A stretch of DNA of 39,078 bases from JBATBW01 sp049662565. GTDB lineage: Bacteria; Bacillota_I; Bacilli_A; Erysipelotrichales; Erysipelotrichaceae. This document shows, one piece after another, positions 7,853 through 16,099 of the stretch; within the stretch, counting starts at the first letter, position 1; every line of letters begins with the position of its first letter. The notes under the pieces are model-generated. The model was not told the origin of the DNA and made no database searches. It saw nothing but the letters and a program-made list of their open reading frames with translations. Both the position numbers and the translations under genes were made by a program. The stretch lies in the NCBI GenBank assembly GCA_049662565.1, contig JBATBW010000160.1:1-39078 (forward strand), read 5' to 3'.

Positions 7853-8686
7853 ATGGCAATTAAGAATTATAAGCCAACGACACCAGGACGTCGTGGTATG
7901 ACTTCATTAGTTTTTGATGAAATTACTACTAATAAACCTGAAAAGTCTTTAACTATCTCTTTTAGTAAGACTGGTGGACGTAACAATAACGGACGTATTA
8001 CTACTCGCCATATTGGTGGTGGTCATAAACGTTTATACCGTATTATTGATTTCAAAAGAAACAAAGACGATATTGTTGCTAGAGTAGCAACAATTGAATA
8101 CGATCCAAATAGAAGTGCAAATATTGCATTATTGAACTATGCGGATGGTGAAAAAAGATATATTCTAGCTCCTAAAGGTTTAGAAGTAGGACAAGAAATT
8201 ATTTCTGGTATTAAAACAGATATCAAAGTTGGTAACTGTTGTGAATTACAAAATATGCCTGAAGGTACTACAGTTCACAATCTTGAATTAAAACCTGGTA
8301 AGGGTGGACAATTAGCAAGATCTGCTGGTGTTAGTGCTCAAATTTTAGGGGTTGAAGGACGTTATGCAATCGTTCGTTTAGCTTCTGGAGAAGTTAGAAA
8401 AATTTTAGGTGTTTGCCGTGCAACTATTGGTGTTGTTGGTAACGCTGACCATAGTTTGGTTAATATTGGTAAAGCTGGTCGTAACCGTTGGAAAGGTATT
8501 AAACCTACTGTTAGAGGTAGTGTTATGAACCCTAACGATCACCCTCATGGTGGTGGTGAAGGTCGTACTCCAATTGGACGTAAGTCACCAATGACTCCTT
8601 GGGGTAAAAAAGCTATGGGTGTTAAAACTCGTGATAATAAGAAGGCATCTACTAAGTTAATCGTACGTAGACGCAACGCTAAATAG
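7853..8686 (+). CDS. rplB: 50S ribosomal protein L2
   Basis: L2 is essential for subunit association and peptidyl transfer. 277 residues with the standard start (IKNYKPTTPGRRGM), and near the C-terminus the signature NPNDHPHGGGEGR, which contains the His important for activity. A strong AGGAGG precedes the ATG. The order rplB-rpsS-rplV is canonical. Confidence 0.98.
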   Translation: MAIKNYKPTTPGRRGMTSLVFDEITTNKPEKSLTISFSKTGGRNNNGRITTRHIGGGHKRLYRIIDFKRNKDDIVARVATIEYDPNRSANIALLNYADGEKRYILAPKGLEVGQEIISGIKTDIKVGNCCELQNMPEGTTVHNLELKPGKGGQLARSAGVSAQILGVEGRYAIVRLASGEVRKILGVCRATIGVVGNADHSLVNIGKAGRNRWKGIKPTVRGSVMNPNDHPHGGGEGRTPIGRKSPMTPWGKKAMGVKTRDNKKASTKLIVRRRNAK

Positions 8687-8705
8687 GGAAGGAGGTTCTT
8701 AAGAT

Positions 8706-8981
8706 ATGAGTAGAAGTTTAAAAAAAGGTCCATTTATTGATGAACATTTAATGAAAAAAGTTGAGGCTTTAAACGCTAGTGGCAAACACGAAGTTATTAA
8801 AACTTGGTCGCGTCGTTCAACTATCTTCCCAGACTTTATAGAACACACTTTCGCTGTTTATAACGGTAAAGAGCATGTTCCTGTTTATGTAACAGAAGAT
8901 ATGGTTGGTCATAAGTTAGGTGAATTCGTTCCGACTCGTCGTTTTGGCGGTCATGGTGACGATAAGAAATCTGGAAAGTAG
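8706..8981 (+). CDS. rpsS: 30S ribosomal protein S19
   Basis: S19 binds the 3' domain of 16S rRNA with S13 in the head and contacts the A- and P-site regions. 91 residues starting SRSLKKGPFIDEHL, with the conserved C-terminal FVPTRRFGGHG. GGAGG lies upstream in the 19-bp gap after rplB. Length is normal and nothing is unusual. Confidence 0.98.
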   Translation: MSRSLKKGPFIDEHLMKKVEALNASGKHEVIKTWSRRSTIFPDFIEHTFAVYNGKEHVPVYVTEDMVGHKLGEFVPTRRFGGHGDDKKSGK

Positions 8982-8996
8982 AGCAAGGAGGATATA

Positions 8997-9329
8997 ATGG
9001 AAGTTAAAGCACAAGCAAAAACAGTTCGTCTTTCTCCTCGTAAAGCACGTCTAGTTTTAGACCTAATTAGAGGTAAAGATGTAAAAGAAGCTGCGGGAAT
9101 TTTAAAATTTACTCCAAATTATGCAGCTGAAGTTATTAGTAAAGTATTAAAGTCTGCTGTTGCTAACGCAACTAATAATCATGAATTAAATGAAGCGTTA
9201 TTATATGTTAAAGTATGTTATGCCGATGAAGGTGTTACATTAAAACGTTTCAGAGCTAGAGCTAAAGGTAATGCGGCTCCAATTATGAAACGTACAAGCC
9301 ACGTTACAATTGTGGTAGCAGAAAGATAA
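8997..9329 (+). CDS. rplV: 50S ribosomal protein L22
   Basis: L22 contacts all domains of 23S rRNA and its beta hairpin lines the exit tunnel near the macrolide site. 110 residues, with the family features VRLSPRKARLV near the N-terminus and a C-terminal RAKGNAAPIMKRTSH hairpin. It lies 15 bp after rpsS and 13 bp before rpsC, each gap filled by a GGAGG-type site. Confidence 0.98.
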   Translation: MEVKAQAKTVRLSPRKARLVLDLIRGKDVKEAAGILKFTPNYAAEVISKVLKSAVANATNNHELNEALLYVKVCYADEGVTLKRFRARAKGNAAPIMKRTSHVTIVVAER

Positions 9330-9342
9330 GGAGGTCAAGAAC

Positions 9343-10104
9343 ATGGGTCAAAAAGTTAGTCCAATAGGAATGCGTGTTGGTGTAATTAGAGATTGGGAAT
9401 CTAAATGGTTTGCTGAAAAAGATTATGCTGATTTGTTATTAGAAGATGTTAAAATCCGTGAATTCGTTGACAAAGAACTTAAAGCTGCTGCTGTGGCAAG
9501 AGTAGAAATTCAACGTGTTAAAAATCACGTAAATATCAGTCTTTTCACTGCTACTCCAGGTGTTATTGTTGGGGTTAATGGAGAAACTGTTACTAATTTA
9601 ACTAAGAAATTAACTAAATTATGTGGTGGTAAGGAAATCAAATTAAATGTTGTTGAACTTGCTAATCCTGATTTAAGTGCTGTTTTAGTTGCTAGAAATA
9701 TTGCTAGTCAATTAGAAGCGCGTGCTTCATTTAGAACTGTTCAAAAGAAAGCTATTCAAAGAACAATGAGATCTGGAGCTAAAGGTATTAAGACTATGGT
9801 ATCAGGTCGTTTAGGTGGTGCTGATATTGCTAGAAGTGAAGGATATTCAGAAGGTATCGTTCCTCTACATACATTAAGATCAGATATCGATTATGCATGG
9901 GTTGAAGCTCATACTACTTATGGTCGTTTAGGGGTTAAAGTATGGATTTGCCGTGGTGAAGTATTAAATGGCGAAACTGTTAAAGATCCTGAAGCTCCTA
10001 AGTTTGCTCCAAGAGATAATCGTAATCGTCGTCCTAAAAATGATCGTCGTAACAATAATAGAAACAATGCTAAGACAAGCAATGCAGAACAAGGAGGTAA
10101 TTAA
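9343..10104 (+). CDS. rpsC: 30S ribosomal protein S3, with a long basic tail
   Basis: S3 lies at the mRNA entry channel and with S4 has helicase activity. The 253 residues begin with MGQKVSPIGMRVG and contain a KH-like domain (around VIVGVNGETV) and the C-terminal S3 domain. The protein is longer than the usual 210-235. The extra part is an Arg/Asn-rich, low-complexity tail from about residue 222 (DNRNRRPKNDRR onward). The rplP ribosome binding site is inside the last codons. Confidence 0.97.
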   Translation: MGQKVSPIGMRVGVIRDWESKWFAEKDYADLLLEDVKIREFVDKELKAAAVARVEIQRVKNHVNISLFTATPGVIVGVNGETVTNLTKKLTKLCGGKEIKLNVVELANPDLSAVLVARNIASQLEARASFRTVQKKAIQRTMRSGAKGIKTMVSGRLGGADIARSEGYSEGIVPLHTLRSDIDYAWVEAHTTYGRLGVKVWICRGEVLNGETVKDPEAPKFAPRDNRNRRPKNDRRNNNRNNAKTSNAEQGGN

Positions 10105-10107
10105 TTT

Positions 10108-10524
10108 ATGTTAATGCCTAAGAGAACTAAATACCGTCGTCCTCATCGTTTGAGTTATGAAGGGCGTTCAAAAGCTGGTCGTGAAGTAACATATGGTGAG
10201 TACGGATTAGTTGCTGAAAGTGGAGATTACGTAAGTAATAGACAAATTGAAGCGGCTCGTATCGCGATGACTCGTTATATGAAACGTGGTGGTCAAGTTT
10301 GGATCAAGATTTTCCCTCACATGGCTATTACAAGAAAACCATTAGAAGTACGTATGGGTAGTGGTAAGGGTGCTCCTGATGGATGGGTAGCTGTTGTTCA
10401 AGCTGGCCGTGTTATGTTTGAAATCGCTGGTGTAAGCGAAGAAATCGCTCGTGAAGCTTTCCGTCTTGCATCGCACAAATTACCAGTAAAAACAAAATTT
10501 GTACGTAAAGGAGAAGTAGAATAA
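10108..10524 (+). CDS. rplP: 50S ribosomal protein L16
   Basis: L16 organises the A-site region of the 50S subunit and is a late assembly protein. 138 residues with MPKRTKYRRPHRL and GKGAPDGWVAVV. Two start codons are possible, ATG 10108 and ATG 10114. The AGGAGG at 10092-10097 is 10 bp from the first and 16 bp from the second, so 10108 is chosen. The stop overlaps the rpmC start (TAATG). Confidence 0.97.
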   Translation: MLMPKRTKYRRPHRLSYEGRSKAGREVTYGEYGLVAESGDYVSNRQIEAARIAMTRYMKRGGQVWIKIFPHMAITRKPLEVRMGSGKGAPDGWVAVVQAGRVMFEIAGVSEEIAREAFRLASHKLPVKTKFVRKGEVE

Positions 10525-10724
10525 TGAATGCAAAAGAAATCAGAGAAATGAGTAATGCAGAATTAGAAAAAGAGATTTCTACATTAAAAGAAGAATTATT
10601 TACATTACGTTTTCAACAAGCTACAGGTTCATTAGAAAATACTGCTCGTTTACGTACTGTTAAAAAAACTATCGCTAGAATCAAAACAATCTTAACTGAA
10701 CGTTTAACTAGTGAAAAACAATAA
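10524..10724 (+). CDS. rpmC: 50S ribosomal protein L29
   Basis: Small helical protein near the tunnel exit beside L23. 66 residues, MNAKEIREMSNAELEKEI, with the family motif LRFQQATGSLENTARLR. Its start overlaps the rplP stop by one base, so translation is likely coupled. It is followed after 11 bp by rpsQ. Confidence 0.97.
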   Translation: MNAKEIREMSNAELEKEISTLKEELFTLRFQQATGSLENTARLRTVKKTIARIKTILTERLTSEKQ

Positions 10725-10735
10725 GGAGGTAAAAG

Positions 10736-10996
10736 ATGGAAAGATCAGCTCGTAAGATTTATCGTGGTACTGTTGTATCAGATAAAATGGATAAAACAAT
10801 TACAGTAATGGTGTCAACATCAAAAAGACATCCTTTATATGAAAAACGTGTTAAGTATTCTAAGAAATTCACTGCTCATGACGAAAATAATGAAGCGAAA
10901 ATTGGTGATGTAGTAGAAATTATGGAAACACGTCCATTATCTGCAACTAAACGTTTTCGTTTAATTAAAGTTGTAGAAAAAGCAGTAGTGCTTTAG
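10736..10996 (+). CDS. rpsQ: 30S ribosomal protein S17
   Basis: S17 binds the 5' domain of 16S rRNA early in 30S assembly. 86 residues forming an OB fold, with GTVVSDKMDKTITV and the conserved ETRPLSATKRFRL near the C-terminus. AAGGAGG is placed upstream of the ATG. Canonical position between rpmC and rplN. Confidence 0.98.
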   Translation: MERSARKIYRGTVVSDKMDKTITVMVSTSKRHPLYEKRVKYSKKFTAHDENNEAKIGDVVEIMETRPLSATKRFRLIKVVEKAVVL

Positions 10997-11020
10997 TTCG
11001 CAGAAAGGAAACTTTAAACT

Positions 11021-11389
11021 ATGATTCAAAATGAAACTAGATGTAAAGTAGCTGACAATACTGGAGCTAAAGAGGTTCTAGTAATCCGTTGCTTGGGTGG
11101 TTCTGTAAGAAAATGCGCAAGTGTTGGTGATATTGTTGTAGTTACAGTAAAACAAGCTACTACAGGTGGTAGCGTTAAAAAAGGTGATGTATGTAAAGCA
11201 GTTGTGGTTCGTACTACTTATCCAGTACGTCGTGACACTGGGACTTATATTCGATTTGATGACAATGCAGTTGTTATCTTAAAAGATGATAATTCTCCTA
11301 AGGGTACACGTATTTTCGGACCAGTTGCTCGTGAACTTCGTGAAAAAGACTTCATGAAAATTGTGTCTTTAGCACCTGAAGTATTATAA
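11021..11389 (+). CDS. rplN: 50S ribosomal protein L14
   Basis: L14 forms part of the intersubunit bridge and binds the silencing factor RsfS. 122 residues, the usual length, beginning MIQNETRCKVADNTGAKE, with GDVCKAVVVRT and the C-terminal REKDFMKIVSLAPEVL. AAAGGA lies 10 bp before the ATG. First gene of the classical spc part of the cluster. Confidence 0.98.
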   Translation: MIQNETRCKVADNTGAKEVLVIRCLGGSVRKCASVGDIVVVTVKQATTGGSVKKGDVCKAVVVRTTYPVRRDTGTYIRFDDNAVVILKDDNSPKGTRIFGPVARELREKDFMKIVSLAPEVL

Positions 11390-11402
11390 GGAGGAAATGG
11401 TG

Positions 11403-11723
11403 ATGAAACTTAAAAAAGGCGATAGCGTAAAAGTAATCACAGGTTCTTACAAAGGAACTATTGGTAATATTACAAAAGTTTTTCCTTCTACTAATCAAGT
11501 AATCGTTGAAGGGGTTAATATTGTTAAAAAACATTTGAAACCTAGTCAAGGTAACCCAGATGGTGGAATGATTGAAAAAGAAATGCCAATCAATGCTTCT
11601 AATGTAATGGCTTATGATGCCAAAGCAAAAAAACCTAGTCGTGTTGGTTATAAAGAAGAAAAAGGTAAGAAAGTGCGTTATTACAAGAAGAGTAATACCG
11701 TTATTAAAGAGGGAGGTAAATAA
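11403..11723 (+). CDS. rplX: 50S ribosomal protein L24
   Basis: L24 is one of the two assembly initiators of the 50S subunit. It carries a KOW motif (KKGDSVKVITGSYKG). ATG 11397 is in frame but lies only 2 bp after GGAGG (11390-11394). ATG 11403 lies 8 bp after it and gives the family start MKLKKGD, so 11403 is preferred and the protein is 106 residues. Its stop overlaps the rplE start. Confidence 0.96.
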   Translation: MKLKKGDSVKVITGSYKGTIGNITKVFPSTNQVIVEGVNIVKKHLKPSQGNPDGGMIEKEMPINASNVMAYDAKAKKPSRVGYKEEKGKKVRYYKKSNTVIKEGGK

Positions 11724-12262
11724 TGAATAGACTACAAGAAAAATATACGACTACAGTTGTTAAAGAATTGTGTCAAAAATTCAATTATACTTCTATTATG
11801 CAAGCACCAAAAATTACTAAAATTGTAATTAATATGGGTGTAGGTGAAGCAATTTCTAATGCTAAAGCGTTAGAAGATGCAGTTAGTGAATTAACATTAA
11901 TTAGTGGTCAAAAACCAGTTGTTACAAAGGCTAAAAAATCAATTGCCAACTTCAAATTAAGAGAAGGTATGGAAATTGGTTGTAAAGTTACTTTACGTGG
12001 TGAAAAGATGTACGAATTTTTAGATAAATTAGTATCTATTTCATTGCCACGTGTTAGAGACTTCCGCGGAGTTTCTAAAACAGCTTTTGATGGACGTGGT
12101 AACTATACTTTAGGGATTAAAGAACAAATCATTTTCCCTGAAATCAATTTTGATAAAGTGCAAAAAGTTCGTGGTATGGATATTGTAATTGTTACAACAG
12201 CTAGAACTAACGAAGAAGGAGAAGCATTATTGGCATCAATGGGTATGCCATTTGCTAAATAG
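11723..12262 (+). CDS. rplE: 50S ribosomal protein L5
   Basis: L5 binds 5S rRNA and contacts the P-site tRNA. 179 residues with the family stretches MGVGEA, KPVVTKAKKSIANFKLREG and, near the C-terminus, the IVIVTTARTNEEGEALL region. It is translationally coupled to rplX through a TAATG overlap. Confidence 0.98.
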   Translation: MNRLQEKYTTTVVKELCQKFNYTSIMQAPKITKIVINMGVGEAISNAKALEDAVSELTLISGQKPVVTKAKKSIANFKLREGMEIGCKVTLRGEKMYEFLDKLVSISLPRVRDFRGVSKTAFDGRGNYTLGIKEQIIFPEINFDKVQKVRGMDIVIVTTARTNEEGEALLASMGMPFAK

Positions 12263-12276
12263 GAGGGACTAAATTA

Positions 12277-12462
12277 ATGGCAAAAACTGCAATGAAAATT
12301 AAGGCACAACGCCCTTCAAAATTTAAAGTTCGTGAATATACAAGATGTGAACGTTGCGGACGTCCACATAGTGTGTTACGTAAATACAAATTATGTCGTA
12401 TTTGCTTCAGAGAATTAGCTTATAAAGGCCAAATTCCTGGAGTTAAAAAGGCTAGTTGGTAG
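12277..12462 (+). CDS. rpsZ: 30S ribosomal protein S14, zinc-binding type
   Basis: Short S14 of 61 residues with two CxxC pairs (CERCGRPH and CRICFRE) that hold a zinc ion, the C+ form common in Gram-positive bacteria. It sits in the 30S head. GGAGG is found 11 bp before the ATG. No zinc-free paralogue is present in the window. Confidence 0.98.
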   Translation: MAKTAMKIKAQRPSKFKVREYTRCERCGRPHSVLRKYKLCRICFRELAYKGQIPGVKKASW

Positions 12463-12480
12463 GAATAGGAGGTAGAACAA

Positions 12481-12876
12481 ATGAGTATGACTGATCCAAT
12501 TGCGGATATGCTTACTAGAATCCGTAATGCTAATCAACAACATCATGAAAATGTTAGTATTCCTTGTAGTAAGGAAAAAGTTGAAATAGCTCGTATCCTT
12601 AAAGAAGAAGGATATATCACTAATTATGCTGTTGAAGGTGATATCAAGAAAAATATCGTTGTTGAATTAAAATATAAGGCTAACAATGATCGTGTAATCA
12701 CAAATATCAAACGTATTTCTAAACCAGGTTTAAGAGTTTATGCTAATGTAGACCAATTACCTCGAGTTTTAAATGGTTTAGGTATTGCGATTATTTCTAC
12801 TTCTAATGGTATTATGACTGACAAAGCTGCAAGAAGCAAAAAAGTAGGCGGCGAAGTAATAGCTTACGTTTGGTAG
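12481..12876 (+). CDS. rpsH: 30S ribosomal protein S8
   Basis: S8 binds the central domain of 16S rRNA, and in enterobacteria it is the autoregulator of the spc operon. 131 residues starting MSMTDPIADMLTRIRNA and ending with the expected VGGEVIAYVW. AGGAGG lies upstream in the 18-bp gap after rpsZ. Nothing unusual. Confidence 0.98.
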   Translation: MSMTDPIADMLTRIRNANQQHHENVSIPCSKEKVEIARILKEEGYITNYAVEGDIKKNIVVELKYKANNDRVITNIKRISKPGLRVYANVDQLPRVLNGLGIAIISTSNGIMTDKAARSKKVGGEVIAYVW

Positions 12877-12887
12877 GAGGAAAATAG

Positions 12888-13433
12888 ATGTCACGTATCG
12901 GTAATAAAGCGATTACCATTGCTGATGGTGTTGAAGTTATAGTAAACGCAGGCAATGAAGTGAGTGTTAAGGGTCCTAAAGGACAACTTTCACAAAAATT
13001 CAATGAAGAATTAAAAATAAGTATTGAAGATGGAATCTTAACGGTTGCAAGACCTAATGAAACTAAACAAATGAAGCAATTACATGGTACAACTCGTGCC
13101 TTAATTAATAACATGGTTGTTGGTGTTCATGAAGGGTTCAAAAAGGAACTTGAAATTGTTGGTATCGGTTACCGTGCTGCAATGGAAGGTGATAAATTAA
13201 AATTACAAATAGGTTACTCTCATCCAGTATTGTTTGAAGTAGAAAAAGGTTTGACTGTGTCATGCCCTAATACTACTACTGTTGTGGTTGAAGGTATTGA
13301 TAAACAACGTGTTGGTGAATTTGCAGCGAATGTTAGAGCTACTAGAAAACCAGAACCATATAAAGGTAAAGGTATTCGCTACAAAGGGGAACTTGTACGC
13401 CGTAAAGAAGGTAAAACGGCTGGTAAGAAATAG
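12888..13433 (+). CDS. rplF: 50S ribosomal protein L6
   Basis: L6 lies near the sarcin-ricin loop and the factor-binding site. 181 residues, two similar alpha/beta domains, beginning MSRIGNKAI, with the signature RKPEPYKGKGIRYKGE near the C-terminus. AGGAGG precedes the ATG. A long shadow frame across 13282-13548 is not coding. Confidence 0.98.
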   Translation: MSRIGNKAITIADGVEVIVNAGNEVSVKGPKGQLSQKFNEELKISIEDGILTVARPNETKQMKQLHGTTRALINNMVVGVHEGFKKELEIVGIGYRAAMEGDKLKLQIGYSHPVLFEVEKGLTVSCPNTTTVVVEGIDKQRVGEFAANVRATRKPEPYKGKGIRYKGELVRRKEGKTAGKK

Positions 13434-13454
13434 TGGGAAAGGAGATATAAAATT

Positions 13455-13811
13455 ATGGCTAAAATTGTTTCAAAAAATGATGAAAGATTACGTAGACATG
13501 CGCGTATTCGTCGTAAGATTAGTGGTACTCCAACATGCCCACGTTTAAATGTTTTCCGTTCTAATATGCATATTCATGCACAAATTATTGATGATGTAAA
13601 TGGTAAGACATTAGTAAGCGCAAGCAGTGTTTCTTTAAAACTTGAAAACGGTGGAAACATTGAAGCAGCAAAAAAAGTTGGTGAAGAAGTAGCTAGATTA
13701 GCTTTAGCTGCTAATATTGATACTGTTGTTTATGATCGTGGAGGTTATGTTTACCATGGTCGTGTTAAAGCTTTAGCTGAAGCTGCAAGAGCAGCCGGCT
13801 TAAAATTCTAG
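13455..13811 (+). CDS. rplR: 50S ribosomal protein L18
   Basis: L18 binds 5S rRNA together with L5. 118 residues with the basic N-terminus KNDERLRRHARIRRKI and the C-terminal YHGRVKALAEAAREAGL-like ending (here RAAGLKF). AAAGGAG lies 11-17 bp upstream of the ATG, slightly far. It is followed after 15 bp by rpsE. Confidence 0.98.
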   Translation: MAKIVSKNDERLRRHARIRRKISGTPTCPRLNVFRSNMHIHAQIIDDVNGKTLVSASSVSLKLENGGNIEAAKKVGEEVARLALAANIDTVVYDRGGYVYHGRVKALAEAARAAGLKF

Positions 13812-13826
13812 GAGGGCTTATAGAGA

Positions 13827-14342
13827 ATGGAACGTAAACCAAGAAGAAATGATCGTGAACGTGAAAAAGAATTTGAAGAACGTGTCGTAACCATTAATCG
13901 TGTAACTAAAGTTGTTAAAGGTGGTAGAAGATTCCGCTTTTCAGCATTAGTTGTTGTTGGTGATAAAAAAGGACGTGTAGGTTTTGGTACAGGAAAAGCA
14001 AATGAAGTGCCTGATGCAATCAAAAAAGCTATTGAAAGTGCTAAAAAGAATTTAACAATTGTACCAATTGTTAATGGAACTACAATTCCTCATAAAGTTG
14101 TTGGTACATATGGAGCTGGTGAAGTAGTATTAGTTCCTGCTAGTGAAGGTACTGGTATCATCGCTGGTGGTGCAGTACGTGCTGTATTAGAATTAGCTGG
14201 TATGCAAGATATTTTATCTAAATGTATCGGTTCTCGTACACCTATTAACATGGTTCGTGCAACTGTTTCAGGTCTACAATCTTTGCAAACACTTGATAGT
14301 GTTGCTAAAGCGCGTGGAATTAAACCTGAAGATGTGCGATAG
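13827..14342 (+). CDS. rpsE: 30S ribosomal protein S5
   Basis: S5 forms part of the mRNA entry channel and affects decoding fidelity. 171 residues. The double-stranded RNA-binding-like N-terminal domain (FEERVVTINRVTKVVKGGRR) and GYG-type C-terminal domain (VVGTYGAGEV) are intact. It is followed directly by rplO, 14 bp away. The gene for L30 (rpmD) that usually lies between them is missing. Confidence 0.98.
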   Translation: MERKPRRNDREREKEFEERVVTINRVTKVVKGGRRFRFSALVVVGDKKGRVGFGTGKANEVPDAIKKAIESAKKNLTIVPIVNGTTIPHKVVGTYGAGEVVLVPASEGTGIIAGGAVRAVLELAGMQDILSKCIGSRTPINMVRATVSGLQSLQTLDSVAKARGIKPEDVR

Positions 14343-14356
14343 GAAGGAGAGAATAT

Positions 14357-14800
14357 ATGAAACTACATGAAATGAGTTATACTGAAGGATCTCGTACTAA
14401 AGAAACAAAAAGACTTGGTAGAGGTCATGGTAGTGGACAAGGTAAAACTGCTGGTAAAGGTCATAAAGGACAAAACGCTAGAAGTGGCGGTGGTGTTCGT
14501 TTAGGTTTTGAAGGTGGTCAAACTCCATTATTCCGTCGTTTACCAAAACGCGGTTTCACAAACTTCACAAGAAAAGAATATGCAATTGTAAACTTAGGTC
14601 AATTAAATCAATTTAGAGCTGGTTCAATTGTTGATGCTGCTAAATTAAAAGAAGCAGGATTAATTAAAAAAGAATTAAGTGGTATTAAAGTATTAGCTAA
14701 AGGTGAATTAGAAAAAAAATTAACAGTTAAAGCATCTAAATTCTCTGCAGCTGCTAAAGAAGCTATTGAAAAAGCAGGCGGAAAAATAGAGGAAATCTAA
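14357..14800 (+). CDS. rplO: 50S ribosomal protein L15
   Basis: L15 is a late assembly protein of the 50S subunit. 147 residues with the Gly/Arg/Lys-rich N-terminal extension RLGRGHGSGQGKTAGKGHKG that threads into rRNA, and a C-terminal globular part. GGAGAG precedes the ATG. Its end holds the secY ribosome binding site (AGAGG at 14788-14792). Confidence 0.98.
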   Translation: MKLHEMSYTEGSRTKETKRLGRGHGSGQGKTAGKGHKGQNARSGGGVRLGFEGGQTPLFRRLPKRGFTNFTRKEYAIVNLGQLNQFRAGSIVDAAKLKEAGLIKKELSGIKVLAKGELEKKLTVKASKFSAAAKEAIEKAGGKIEEI

Positions 14801-14801
14801 T

Positions 14802-16091
14802 ATGTTGAATAAGCTAAAAGACTTGTTCAAAAATAAAGATATTCGTAATAGAATTTTATTTACTTTAGCTATGATGTTAATCTATCGTTTAGGAGCAGCT
14901 ATTCCTGTTCCTAAGGTAGATACCAACGTATTAATGGCTTCATTAAATGACAATTCATTATTATCGATGATGAACATGTTAGGTGGGGGAGCTTTAGAAA
15001 GATTTTCAATATTTGCAATGGGTGTTGGACCATATATCACCGCTTCAATTGTTATTCAATTGTTAGCTATGGATGTAATCCCATCATTAACTGAAATGGC
15101 AAAATCAGGTGCTACTGGTCGTCAACAAATGGATAAAATTACTCGTTACTTAGGAGTGATTTTGGCTTTTGTTCAAGCTGGTACAATGACTTATGCTTTT
15201 GATGTTAGTTATGGTATACTATCAACATCAAATATTGCTACATATTTGTATATTGCAACTGTCTTAACGGCGGGTACAATGTTCCTTATGTGGTTAGGTG
15301 ATCGTATTACAACTAAAGGTGTAGGTAATGGTGTATCAATGATTATCTTTGCCGGCATTTTATCAAATATCCCTTGGAATTTCCTTCAAGTGTTCAATAC
15401 TTTAGTTGATACAAGTGATTCTAGCACAACATTTAACGGTATGTTAGGTTTTATTGGTTATTGCTTAATGTTCTTATTTATTATTTTGTTAGTTATTTTT
15501 ATGAACAATGCTGTTCGAAAAATACCTATTCAATATACTTCTAGTTCTTTAGCTAAAGGACGTAAAGACATTAACTATTTGCCTTTAAAAATTAATAGTG
15601 CGTCAGTTATTCCGGTTATTTTTGCTAGTGCAATTATGACAGCTCCAATCACTATTTTGAGTTTTTTCCCGCAAACGGAATTCAGTAAAACTTTGTCAAG
15701 TGTTTTAAGTTTTAGTAGTATTTCGGGTTTAGCTATCTATTTGGCTTTAATTGTAATGTTTACATATTTTTATACAGGATTACAAGTTGATCCTGAAAAA
15801 ATAGCTGAAAATTTAGGTAAAAACGGTACTTATATTCCGGGTATTCGACCTGGTAAAGAAACAAAAGAATATATTCATAAAGTTTTATATCGCATCACGA
15901 CATTAGGTGCTATGTTTTTAGCATTTATTGCTTTATTACCATATGTAATCCCAATGATTACTAAGTTGCCAGCTTCGTTTGGTTTAGGTGGTACTGGGAT
16001 TATTATCGTAGTAGGTGTTGCTAGTGAAACTATGAAAGATTTAATGGGTCGTTTGACTCAAAAATCATATAAAGGATTTTCTAGAAACTAG
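14802..16091 (+). CDS. secY: Preprotein translocase channel SecY
   Basis: SecY forms the membrane channel for Sec-dependent secretion and membrane insertion, with SecE, SecG and SecA. 429 residues with the ten-helix pattern. The plug and TM2 region (GGGALERFSIFAMGVGPYITASI) and the cytosolic loop containing NGTYIPGIRPGKET are recognisable. It starts one base after rplO and is followed 8 bp later by adk, the usual spc operon arrangement. Confidence 0.98.
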   Translation: MLNKLKDLFKNKDIRNRILFTLAMMLIYRLGAAIPVPKVDTNVLMASLNDNSLLSMMNMLGGGALERFSIFAMGVGPYITASIVIQLLAMDVIPSLTEMAKSGATGRQQMDKITRYLGVILAFVQAGTMTYAFDVSYGILSTSNIATYLYIATVLTAGTMFLMWLGDRITTKGVGNGVSMIIFAGILSNIPWNFLQVFNTLVDTSDSSTTFNGMLGFIGYCLMFLFIILLVIFMNNAVRKIPIQYTSSSLAKGRKDINYLPLKINSASVIPVIFASAIMTAPITILSFFPQTEFSKTLSSVLSFSSISGLAIYLALIVMFTYFYTGLQVDPEKIAENLGKNGTYIPGIRPGKETKEYIHKVLYRITTLGAMFLAFIALLPYVIPMITKLPASFGLGGTGIIIVVGVASETMKDLMGRLTQKSYKGFSRN

Positions 16092-16099
16092 GTGAACAG

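Noticed and set aside
13282..13548. 88-codon frame overlapping rplF and rplR
   Set aside because: A shadow in another frame of two certain ribosomal genes, with no ribosome binding site of its own.
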